Source: Phycisphaerales bacterium UBA2218
GTDB taxonomy: Bacteria > Planctomycetota > Phycisphaerae > Sedimentisphaerales > Anaerobacaceae
Assembly (NCBI GenBank): GCA_002327785.1
Contig: DCUI01000043.1
Location: 1-6,886 of the forward strand
Length of the DNA: 6,886 nt
Direction of reading: 5' to 3'
The translations under genes were made by a program, and so were the position numbers. Positions 1 to 5,503 of the stretch are shown in pieces; position 1 is the first letter of the stretch, and each line of letters begins with the position of its first letter. The notes below the pieces were generated by a model that made no database searches, was not told the origin of the DNA, and saw only the letters and a program-made list of their open reading frames with translations.

Positions 1-368
1 GCGAGTTCCACCACATGATGGTCGGCACGGACCCGGCCAACGTCACCCTGTGTCTCGACGCCCACTGGGTCTATCGCGGGGCGGGCAACTCGCAAGTGGC
101 CTTGTTCGACGTGCTGGAACTCTACGGTCATCGAGTCAGCGAGTTGCACCTGCGCCAGTCACGGGACAACATCTGGACCGAGGTCCTTGGGCCCGGCGAC
201 ATCGACTACGAGCGGCTGGCCGGCCGCTTCGTGAAGATCGCCGTCAAGCCGCTGCTGGTCCTGGAGCAGGCGGTCGAGAGTGGCTCGCCAAACACGATGA
301 AGGGCATCGAGGCGATCAGAAGAAGTGTCGAATACACCCGACAACTCTTTGCCGGTTTTGCCGTCTGA
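1..368 (+). CDS. Sugar phosphate isomerase/epimerase-like TIM-barrel protein, C-terminal part (5' cut by window edge)
   Basis: The reading frame is open from the window edge (first full codon at 3) to a TGA at 366-368, giving about 121 residues of the C-terminal half. The sequence fits the xylose-isomerase-like TIM-barrel family (AP endonuclease 2 fold). Counting from the first visible residue, D19 lies in LCLDAHW, H49 in ELHLRQS and E88 in LLVLEQ. These line up in order and spacing with the divalent-metal ligands Asp, His and Glu of D-tagatose 3-epimerase-type enzymes. GPGDIDY (63-69) matches the family's G-x-G-x-I/L-D segment. Family members isomerise or epimerise sugars or inositols in the cytoplasm. 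The substrate cannot be read from this part. It runs convergent to the marC-like gene and is the only + strand gene seen. The internal ATG at 15 is not the start, because conserved residues (EFHH) precede it. Confidence 0.85.
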   Translation, partial: EFHHMMVGTDPANVTLCLDAHWVYRGAGNSQVALFDVLELYGHRVSELHLRQSRDNIWTEVLGPGDIDYERLAGRFVKIAVKPLLVLEQAVESGSPNTMKGIEAIRRSVEYTRQLFAGFAV

Positions 369-420
369 CACCGTAGTACGCCGTCCATCTTGAAATGGTG
401 GGTACGATTGTCGCAGCGTG

Positions 421-441
421 TCGCGGGCATCCCGCCCGCGA
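421..441. repeat. Perfect inverted repeat, 8-bp arms, 5-nt loop
   Basis: The arms TCGCGGGC (421-428) and GCCCGCGA (434-441) are exact reverse complements around ATCCC. A second hairpin, AGGGC/GCCCT with loop AAGAT, follows at 446-460. The first stem would be very stable as RNA or as a cruciform. There is no U-tract on either side. It sits 52 bp past the stop of the sugar isomerase gene and about 190 bp past the stop of the marC-like gene. It may be a rho-dependent end structure or part of a dispersed repeat. Confidence 0.7.
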
Positions 442-507
442 TTCGAGGGCAAGATGCCCTGGACACAAGCGTTGCCGCCCACCAAATCGGCATGGACAGC
501 ATAATAG

Positions 508-522
508 GGTGTGCCACGCACC
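508..522. repeat. Short inverted repeat GGTGTG-CCA-CGCACC
   Basis: The 6-bp arms (508-513 and 517-522) pair with one G-T wobble around a 3-nt loop. The context AGGGTG...CGCACC resembles GGGTGCGT-type palindromic repeats that I recall as dispersed in many environmental bacterial genomes; that comparison is from memory. No gene explains it. Confidence 0.45.
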
Positions 523-631
523 ATCTTCGTTGCCCGGGTGGGATGTCGTCGAAATACCGTGGCGGATTTGGCGGGTCTATATCCAAGTGGCAGCGGCCAG
601 CGCCAGCTTGCCGATGGGCTGTTGCGTCACG

Positions 632-1234
632 TCACTGAGCGTGCACGAACTTGTCATAGGCCTGTTCGATGCCGTTGATGAGCATTTCGACGGCCACGGT
701 CGTGAGAATGAGCCCCATGAGCCGTTCGATGGCCACGAGCGTCCGTTTGCCCAGCAGACGGCCCAGGCGCTCCGCAAGCAGCAGAATCACGCCGGAAACC
801 AGCCACGCCAGCAGCAGCGCTGCAAGCCACGTGGGCCAGTTGTCGGGTCTGCGAGCCATCAACAGCATCAGGGTGGCCATGGCGCCGGGACCCGCGATCA
901 GGGGGATCGCAAGGGGGACAATGAACGGCTCGCCGTCCAAGTCCTCATGGAAGACGCCTTTCGGGCCGGGGAACACCATCCGCAGGGCGATCAGGAACAG
1001 GATGATGCCGCCGGCGGCCCCGAGGGACCCATACGATACCTGCAAGGCCGCCAGAATATATTTTCCGAGAAACAGGAACAGGATCAACGTGGCCAGAGCG
1101 ACCAGCATCTCCCGGACGATGATCCGCCGGTGCTTTCCGGCAGGCACGTTGTTCAGCACGGCGAGGAACGCAGGGATGTTCCCAACCGGGTCCAGGACCA
1201 GACACAACAGCAGTGCGGTTGAAAAGACCTCCAT
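632..1234 (-). CDS. MarC family integral membrane protein
   Basis: This is a 200-residue, strongly hydrophobic protein with about six membrane segments (roughly residues 4-28, 42-64, 67-88, 104-127, 135-155 and 170-190). It carries the two family signatures: DPVGNIP (15-21) in the first half and PLAIPLIAGPGA (107-118) in the second, which match the family's internal duplication. The length is normal for MarC/YhgN/YchE proteins. The family's function is not settled: MarC was once linked to multiple antibiotic resistance, a link later disputed, and some members are annotated as NAAT amino-acid transporters. I chose the ATG at 1234 because AAGGTG (1240-1245) lies 5 nt upstream; an in-frame GTG at 1240 is the alternative. 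It follows glgP by 37 bp on the same strand, so the two are probably co-transcribed. Confidence 0.9.
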   Translation of the reverse strand: MEVFSTALLLCLVLDPVGNIPAFLAVLNNVPAGKHRRIIVREMLVALATLILFLFLGKYILAALQVSYGSLGAAGGIILFLIALRMVFPGPKGVFHEDLDGEPFIVPLAIPLIAGPGAMATLMLLMARRPDNWPTWLAALLLAWLVSGVILLLAERLGRLLGKRTLVAIERLMGLILTTVAVEMLINGIEQAYDKFVHAQ

Positions 1235-1271
1235 AACCACACCTTCGCAAGGGGAGAACTCTGCCCTTGCC

Positions 1272-3029
1272 TTATCGCTTATACGCTTTCAGCAGATACT
1301 CCTGCACCATTCTCTGGGTGTTGAAAAACGATCCGTTCAACGCCAGGGAGGACAGCATAATGCGAACGTACTGCTCGCGGTCTTGATAGAACATGGGCAG
1401 CACGACGTTCTGCAGCTTGTCGTACAGTGCCTCGGCGTCCTGGCCGGAGGTGTCCTTCGCGTCCTTGCGGGCCTTGCCCCGGATGGCCCATCCGGTAAGA
1501 TTCTCCACGCACCCCTCGATCCACCACCCGTCCAGGATGCTCAGGGATGGGACCGCATTCAAGGCGGCCTTCATCCCGCTGGTGCCGGAGGCCTCGTGGG
1601 GCAATTGCGGGGTGTTGAGCCACACATCGACGCCGGGGATCAGGATCTTCGCCACATCGATGTCGTAATTGGGCAAATATACGATGCGGACCTTGCGTCC
1701 GAGCCGCTCGCCGGCCTCGAATACCTGCCGAATCAGCTTCTTGCCCGGATGATCCTGCGGGTGCGCCTTGCCGGCGTAGATGATCTGGAACGCGCCCGCG
1801 CTCGACGCGATCTGCTTGAGCCGGTCCGGGTCCCGGAGGATCAGGTCGGCGCGTTTGTAGGCGGTGGCACGCCGGCCGAAGCCGATCGTGAAGGCCTTCG
1901 GATCGAGCTTGACTTTGAGCTGCTTGGCGACGTAGGCGATCAGCCCCGCCTTGCACTTTGCATGCGCCTCCCAGATCTCCTGCAGCGGGATGGTCATGCC
2001 GTAGCGCAGGCTGGCGTTGTCCGCCCGCCAGGCCGGGATGTAGCGATCCAGCAGCTTCTGGAAGGGGGGCGCCATCCACATTGCCGCGTGCACGCCGTTC
2101 GTGATTGCGTCGACCTGATAGGAGCGGAACATCGCCTGCGATACTTCTCCGTGTTTCTTCGACACGCCATTGACGTAGTTGCTGAAATTCAGGGCCAGGT
2201 GAGTCATGTTCAACGTGTCGCCGTCGCCGTTCAGCTGTTCCTGGATGCTCCACGCCGGGTGTTTGCCGATGATCTTGTGGACCATGTCGATCGGGAACTT
2301 GTCGTGGCCGGCCGGCACCGGCGTGTGGGTCGTAAACACGCACTTGTTTCGCACGGCCTCAATGTGCTGGGGCTTGATTCTTCTGCCGCCGGTCGTGCCT
2401 CGCTCTTCGTCGAGCAGTTCCACGACGAGAAACGCCGCGTGCCCTTCGTTCATGTGGAACCGGTTGATAGCCGTGTATCCGAGGGCGCGGAGCATGCGGA
2501 CGCCGCCCACGCCGAGCACGTACTCCTGGCAGAGACGATAGCGCGAGTCACCGCCATAGAGGTGCCGGCTGAGCTCCCGGTCCTGCTTGCCGTTGCCCGC
2601 CAGGTCGGTATCCAGGTAGATCACCGGAACCACGGCCCCCGTGATCCCCACGGCGTCGTATCGCCAGGCGCGGATCGTGACCGGACGTTTCTCGACAACG
2701 ACCGAAACGCGAGTGTTCAACGCCTTGAGGCGTCCGCCGACGTTCCACGACTCCGGTGTCTCGATTTGATTGCCCTGTGCGTCCAGATTCTGATGAAAAT
2801 ACCCCTTGCGAGGCAGCAGGGTTACAGCGACCATGGGCACTTCCAGATCGGCCGCCGAACGGATCGTATCGCCTGCCAGAACGCCCAGTCCGCCGCTGTA
2901 GGTCGGGATGTCTGATTGGAGTCCGATCTCCATTGAAAAATAGGCAATGGATCTCGTAGTGAGGGCTGTGTGGGTTGCCGGCCGCAATGGCCCGTGGCTG
3001 CGAGCCCGTCCCGGCTGCTGCTTGGTCAT
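1272..3029 (-). CDS. glgP: Alpha-glucan (glycogen/maltodextrin) phosphorylase, short form
   Basis: This 585-residue cytoplasmic enzyme belongs to glycosyltransferase family 35. It is expected to release glucose-1-phosphate from alpha-1,4-glucans with phosphate and pyridoxal phosphate. Diagnostic segments in order are AYFSMEIGL (29-37), TYSGGLGVLAGDTIRSAADL (43-62), HMNEGHAAF (192-200), TTHTPVPAGHDKF (233-245), FGRRATAYKRADL (384-396), YAGKAHPQ (418-425) and HEASGTSGMKAALN (478-491). K487 is the predicted PLP-binding lysine. The length suits the short alpha-glucan phosphorylase type, which lacks the extra N-terminal domain found in ~850-residue relatives and the layout of the E. coli GlgP/MalP type. 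I chose the ATG at 3029 because AGGGAG (3038-3043) sits 8 nt upstream. An in-frame GTG at 3071 would add 14 residues unlike the family. The marC-like gene follows closely. The reading frame is intact. Confidence 0.95.
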   Translation of the reverse strand: MTKQQPGRARSHGPLRPATHTALTTRSIAYFSMEIGLQSDIPTYSGGLGVLAGDTIRSAADLEVPMVAVTLLPRKGYFHQNLDAQGNQIETPESWNVGGRLKALNTRVSVVVEKRPVTIRAWRYDAVGITGAVVPVIYLDTDLAGNGKQDRELSRHLYGGDSRYRLCQEYVLGVGGVRMLRALGYTAINRFHMNEGHAAFLVVELLDEERGTTGGRRIKPQHIEAVRNKCVFTTHTPVPAGHDKFPIDMVHKIIGKHPAWSIQEQLNGDGDTLNMTHLALNFSNYVNGVSKKHGEVSQAMFRSYQVDAITNGVHAAMWMAPPFQKLLDRYIPAWRADNASLRYGMTIPLQEIWEAHAKCKAGLIAYVAKQLKVKLDPKAFTIGFGRRATAYKRADLILRDPDRLKQIASSAGAFQIIYAGKAHPQDHPGKKLIRQVFEAGERLGRKVRIVYLPNYDIDVAKILIPGVDVWLNTPQLPHEASGTSGMKAALNAVPSLSILDGWWIEGCVENLTGWAIRGKARKDAKDTSGQDAEALYDKLQNVVLPMFYQDREQYVRIMLSSLALNGSFFNTQRMVQEYLLKAYKR

Positions 3030-3332
3030 AAACAAAACTCCCTGTTTGTTCTCACGATCGCGAATCTGCACTCTCCTGCCGGCGACGAGTTTTCATTTCC
3101 AAAGATTCGCTGTTGCACCTATCATTGTCGCTTGGCCCCCCTCGATACCGGCGATCGGGCGGCCACCGATCACAAAGAATCGTTCTGCTTACCCTGTTTC
3201 GCCCATTCCGTCAAGAGCCGAAGCTTCCAGGCTGCGGAAATACTCAAGAAACACAAGGTGTCCCATGGTCTGAAAGAAAATCGGACAAGGCGATGGAGTT
3301 GACGGTGCTCCGGCCGCGTCCGTCGGTTTCCA
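3030..3332 (-). other. Leader/intergenic region upstream of glgP with alternative hairpins
   Basis: No convincing gene lies in these 303 bp. On the glgP-sense strand a long imperfect hairpin can form between 3133-3141 (TGGCCCCCC) and 3157-3165 (GGGCGGCCA), pairing 8 of 9 positions. A second stem, GATCGG (3153-3158) with CCGATC (3166-3171), uses overlapping bases, so the two cannot form together. A weak sigma-70-like start (TTGACG, 17-nt gap, TAAGCA) lies further upstream, but its -10 box is poor. No U-run follows either hairpin. The region probably holds the glgP promoter and an untranslated leader. Nothing here matches a riboswitch I know. Confidence 0.45.
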
Positions 3333-3986
3333 TCAGGGTTCTGCAGAGGTGAGCCCTTCCTGGATGGCGTATTTCGTGAGGAGCGCGATGTTGTCGATCT
3401 GGAGCTTGTTCATCACGCGGAGCCGATGCGCCTCAACGGTTTTCGGGCTGATGTGCAGGCTCAGAGCGATTTGCTTGGTGGTCTTGCCCTCGGCCAGAAG
3501 TTGCAGCACTTCGCGTTCCCGTTGCGTCAGAAGAGAAAACGCGGTCGTTTCAGCCTGCTCTTCTGTGTGCACGAGGTCGTTCACGACCGTGTTGCTGATC
3601 GAAGGGCTTACGTAGGTTCTGCCGTCCGCGACGGCGCGGATCGCCTGGGCCAGTTCGGCGAAATCACAGTCCTTGAGCAGGTACCCGGACGCTCCCGCCC
3701 GGAACATTTCGGTCACGTACCGCTTTGCGGAGTGCATGGACAGGGCCACCACCCTCACGCCCGGCGCTTCCCTCTGGATTTCCCGTGTGGCCTCGATGCC
3801 GTTGAGGTCCGGCATGCTGATATCCATGACCACGACATCCGGCAGGAGCTCTCTCGCCATCTCAACCGTCGAACGTCCGTCGCTGGTCTGGCCGATGATC
3901 TCCAGACCCTCCTCCTGCTGAAGCCCCTGGCCCAACCCATGGCGCACGATGGCGTGGTCATCAGCCAACACGATTCGAATGCTCAT
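3333..3986 (-). CDS. NarL/FixJ-type DNA-binding response regulator
   Basis: This 217-residue regulator has a receiver domain (about 1-120) and a LuxR-type helix-turn-helix (about 150-210). The receiver has the acidic pair D9-D10, the predicted phosphorylated aspartate D55 (VVVMDISMPDLNG), a switch residue S83 (ALSMHS) and K105 (YLLKD). The HTH has the usual LTQREREVLQLLAEGKT...IA start and SPKTVEAHR in the recognition region. It should dimerise and bind DNA on phosphorylation by a partner kinase, but no histidine kinase is in the window. I chose the ATG at 3986 because AGAGGGA (3994-4000) lies 7 nt upstream and the protein then begins MSIRIVLADDH, as the family does. The frame stays open to an ATG at 4094, but that codon overlaps a predicted -35 box and adds 36 non-family residues. 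Its targets are unknown; glgP downstream is a candidate. Confidence 0.94.
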   Translation of the reverse strand: MSIRIVLADDHAIVRHGLGQGLQQEEGLEIIGQTSDGRSTVEMARELLPDVVVMDISMPDLNGIEATREIQREAPGVRVVALSMHSAKRYVTEMFRAGASGYLLKDCDFAELAQAIRAVADGRTYVSPSISNTVVNDLVHTEEQAETTAFSLLTQREREVLQLLAEGKTTKQIALSLHISPKTVEAHRLRVMNKLQIDNIALLTKYAIQEGLTSAEP

Positions 3987-4240
3987 AACTCCATCCCTCT
4001 TCTTCGACGTCCCTCCATCGGACCGCTCCCGTGAAGTGGCCGTCAATGCTTTCCTCACGAGATCGATCATAAGGCCTTCCGCAGGCGGCGTCAAGCCTCA
4101 CGGCGGCCCAATTGTCGTCCCCCTGCATGCGCCGGTCTGCAAGTCGATCCGGTGGGTCGATTCTTGCTTCAAACCGTGTCCGTAGAAAGAGCGGCAGACC
4201 ACGAGCACGGTCATGGTTCCACTTCTTGAAAGAGATTGTG
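3987..4240. other. Intergenic region between ferredoxin and response regulator genes
   Basis: This 254-bp gap holds the regulator promoter (4066-4094) and its Shine-Dalgarno site (AGAGGGA, 3994-4000). Between about 4095 and 4240 I see no gene, no intrinsic terminator with a T-run and no strong repeat. The end of the ferredoxin transcript is therefore not marked. Confidence 0.5.
4066..4094 (-). promoter_or_regulatory. Sigma-70-like promoter for the response regulator gene
   Basis: On the - strand TTGACG (4089-4094) and TATGAT (4066-4071) are separated by exactly 17 nt. Each hexamer differs from the consensus at one position. Transcription would start near 4059, leaving a leader of about 73 nt before the ATG at 3986. 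This supports the shorter protein start. It also suggests the regulator can be expressed independently of the ferredoxin gene upstream. Confidence 0.6.
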
Positions 4241-4426
4241 TCATCGTTCCACGACGATGGCGGAAGTGGGACACTCATCCGCTGCTTCCTGGGTGGCCTG
4301 CTCGAATTCCTCGGGGATCACCTCCACCTTGACCTGGGCGACGTCCTCTCCCATCTCGAAGACCTCCGGGCAGATGTCGACACAGCGGCCGCAGGCGATG
4401 CAATCTTCCGTCACGTGGGCTTTCAT
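4241..4426 (-). CDS. Small single-cluster [4Fe-4S] ferredoxin
   Basis: This 61-residue acidic protein carries one ferredoxin cluster motif. C9, C12 and C15 (CIACGRC) with C52 (ECPTSAI) are the predicted [4Fe-4S] ligands. C19 (DICPEVF) is the extra cysteine common in this family. The layout resembles Desulfovibrio gigas and Thermotoga maritima monocluster ferredoxins, which act as low-potential cytoplasmic electron carriers. In those two, the extra cysteine pairs in a disulfide with a cysteine 8 residues before the last ligand; here that position is A44. I chose the ATG at 4426 because AAGGAGA (4432-4438) lies 5 nt upstream. The in-frame ATG at 4483 would add 19 residues unlike ferredoxin. Its redox partner is not identified; the nearby dehydrogenase normally uses NAD(P), so a direct link is unproven. 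Confidence 0.93.
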   Translation of the reverse strand: MKAHVTEDCIACGRCVDICPEVFEMGEDVAQVKVEVIPEEFEQATQEAADECPTSAIVVER

Positions 4427-4586
4427 GGCGTTCTCCTTCAATACTGCCGTTATCGGGAATTTGCCCGATCCCGTGAGCCTCACCCTCTACGCGGCAAGCG
4501 ACGTAAAAGTTCTGCTCGCCCCGGACGTTCCACAAGGCCGAAAGCCGATGATGCAAGGACAATTAATCCATCAGCCAGGGATGCCT
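4427..4586. other. Gap between outer-membrane protein and ferredoxin genes
   Basis: These 160 bp contain the ferredoxin Shine-Dalgarno site and the inverted repeat at 4452-4469. I see no gene and no good sigma-70 promoter in them. The ferredoxin could be read through from the upstream pair or have its own unrecognised promoter. Confidence 0.4.
4452..4469. promoter_or_regulatory. Perfect inverted repeat in the ferredoxin 5' region
   Basis: ATCGGG (4452-4457) and CCCGAT (4464-4469) are exact reverse complements separated by 6 nt. The repeat lies 25 bp upstream of the ferredoxin ATG, just before its ribosome binding site. It could be an operator for a dimeric repressor or a hairpin in the leader. 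I do not recognise the motif, and no clear -35/-10 pair was found near it. Confidence 0.4.
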
Positions 4587-5462
4587 TTAGAACCGGACAA
4601 CGAAGCTCAGGCCGTACTCGACGGTGTGGTTCTTGGGTTCATAATAGCCCTTTGAAACACTTGACTCGTCCACCCACCAGTATCGCAGGAACGGTGACAA
4701 GGCGAAATCGACATTCCGGCCCTTGCGTCTCAGGTCGAGAGAGAGGCCCGCTCCGACTCCGGGCCACTGCCAGTTCCGCACGTCGGGCAGCTCCGGGTCT
4801 GCGTCGCTCAGATGGGAGATCTGTCGCCCGACGATCAGCACGTCGAGCTCGCCCGTGAGTGACAGGTCCCAGCGTCCCTTCAAGTCAAAGTCCTGTCGCG
4901 AGCCGAGGGGGACATAGAGGTAGTTCGACTCTCGTTCGTAGCCGCCGGACTGCGAGGACGAATCGTCGTTCAGATATCGGTATCCCAATCCTGCGTAGAT
5001 GGCGTTGAAGTACTTTGCCGCCGGCCGTTCACGGCCCCACAACAACCGCAGGTCGAAGAGGAAATCGTCGATGCCGCTTGCGGAAAGGGGCGTCCCATCC
5101 ATGTAGGAGCCGTCGTAATCCACCTCGCCGAAAGCAAGCCGGCCTTCGAGCGTGATGGTGCTGTTGGCGTCAGAGATGAGGCTCGTCAGACCGCCGTCCC
5201 CGTCGCTCCGGAATGTATAGGACCCGACGATTCCATATAGGGTGCCCTCGTTCGTCATGACGCCGGGCTCTTTGTACCTGTAGTGAGACACTTCGGGCGC
5301 GATCCGCCAGGCCCGTGTCGACGGGGGCTGTGATGCCTCCACCTCGTCCTGCGCACCTACAGAGCCCGCCAGCACAAGACACGCCACCAACGCTGTTTGT
5401 CCGATCATGCTCCAAGCCCCTTCCACATAATTGCCACGTTCGATTGCAGGCTTCAGCGCCAT
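4587..5462 (-). CDS. Predicted outer-membrane beta-barrel protein of unknown function
   Basis: This 291-residue protein is probably exported. A hydrophobic stretch (about 19-35, SMIGQTALVACLVLAGS) ends at VGA-QDE (36-40), a likely signal peptidase I site. The mature part alternates polar and hydrophobic residues, is rich in Tyr, Trp and Gly, and ends in SFVVRF with a C-terminal Phe, as outer-membrane barrels do. Recognisable segments are HYRYKEPGVM (60-69), GLGYRYLND (158-166), YERESNYLYVPLG (175-187) and YEPKNHTVEYGL (274-285). I recall this pattern from a widespread uncharacterised proteobacterial-type barrel family. No transported substrate is known. Two starts are possible: the ATG at 5462 (AGGA 8-9 nt upstream, Lys/Arg-containing N-region) or the ATG at 5408 (GGAAGGGG 8 nt upstream, but no positive charge before the hydrophobic core; 273 residues). 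It lies 41 bp after the dehydrogenase and is probably co-transcribed with it. Confidence 0.8.
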   Translation of the reverse strand: MALKPAIERGNYVEGAWSMIGQTALVACLVLAGSVGAQDEVEASQPPSTRAWRIAPEVSHYRYKEPGVMTNEGTLYGIVGSYTFRSDGDGGLTSLISDANSTITLEGRLAFGEVDYDGSYMDGTPLSASGIDDFLFDLRLLWGRERPAAKYFNAIYAGLGYRYLNDDSSSQSGGYERESNYLYVPLGSRQDFDLKGRWDLSLTGELDVLIVGRQISHLSDADPELPDVRNWQWPGVGAGLSLDLRRKGRNVDFALSPFLRYWWVDESSVSKGYYEPKNHTVEYGLSFVVRF

Positions 5463-5503
5463 GAGGTGCGTTCCTGCACTGTTGTACGTTCAATGCCCGG
5501 GCC

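Larger units (their letters stand above)
369..631. other. Convergent intergenic region with clustered small hairpins
   Basis: This 263-bp gap lies between two converging genes and has no credible gene. It holds several inverted repeats: perfect 8-bp arms at 421-428 and 434-441, perfect 5-bp arms at 446-450 and 456-460, and 6-bp arms at 508-513 and 517-522 with one G-T pair. The motif CCATCTT occurs twice in the same orientation (385-391 and 521-527). None of the hairpins is followed by a T-run, so they are not clear intrinsic terminators, although one could end transcription by another route. The clustering resembles dispersed intergenic repeat elements of large environmental genomes. Confidence 0.6.

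Noticed and set aside
421..460. Intrinsic terminator for the converging genes
   Set aside because: Stable stems are present, but no T-run follows on either strand.
669..2915. A 748-codon open frame on the + strand, antisense to glgP and marC
   Set aside because: It lies opposite two clearly recognisable genes, and its translation is rich in Arg/Ala/Gly with no family resemblance. Long antisense frames are common opposite GC-rich genes.
3189..3266. A 25-codon frame on the - strand (begins MGHLVFLEYF) in the glgP leader
   Set aside because: No Shine-Dalgarno site precedes its ATG and nothing else supports translation; too short to separate from chance.
3987..4094. N-terminal extension of the response regulator from the ATG at 4094
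   Set aside because: It overlaps the -35 box of a good promoter, has no family similarity, and a well-spaced ribosome site sits before the ATG at 3986.
4112..4858. A 248-codon + strand frame spanning the ferredoxin and barrel genes
   Set aside because: It crosses two opposing genes and a gap, and its end is low-complexity Arg/Ser, typical of a shadow frame.
5376..5408. Lipobox-like LVAC in the signal region of the outer-membrane protein
   Set aside because: The hydrophobic core continues after the Cys and a better signal peptidase I site (VGA-QDE) follows, so a lipoprotein is less likely.
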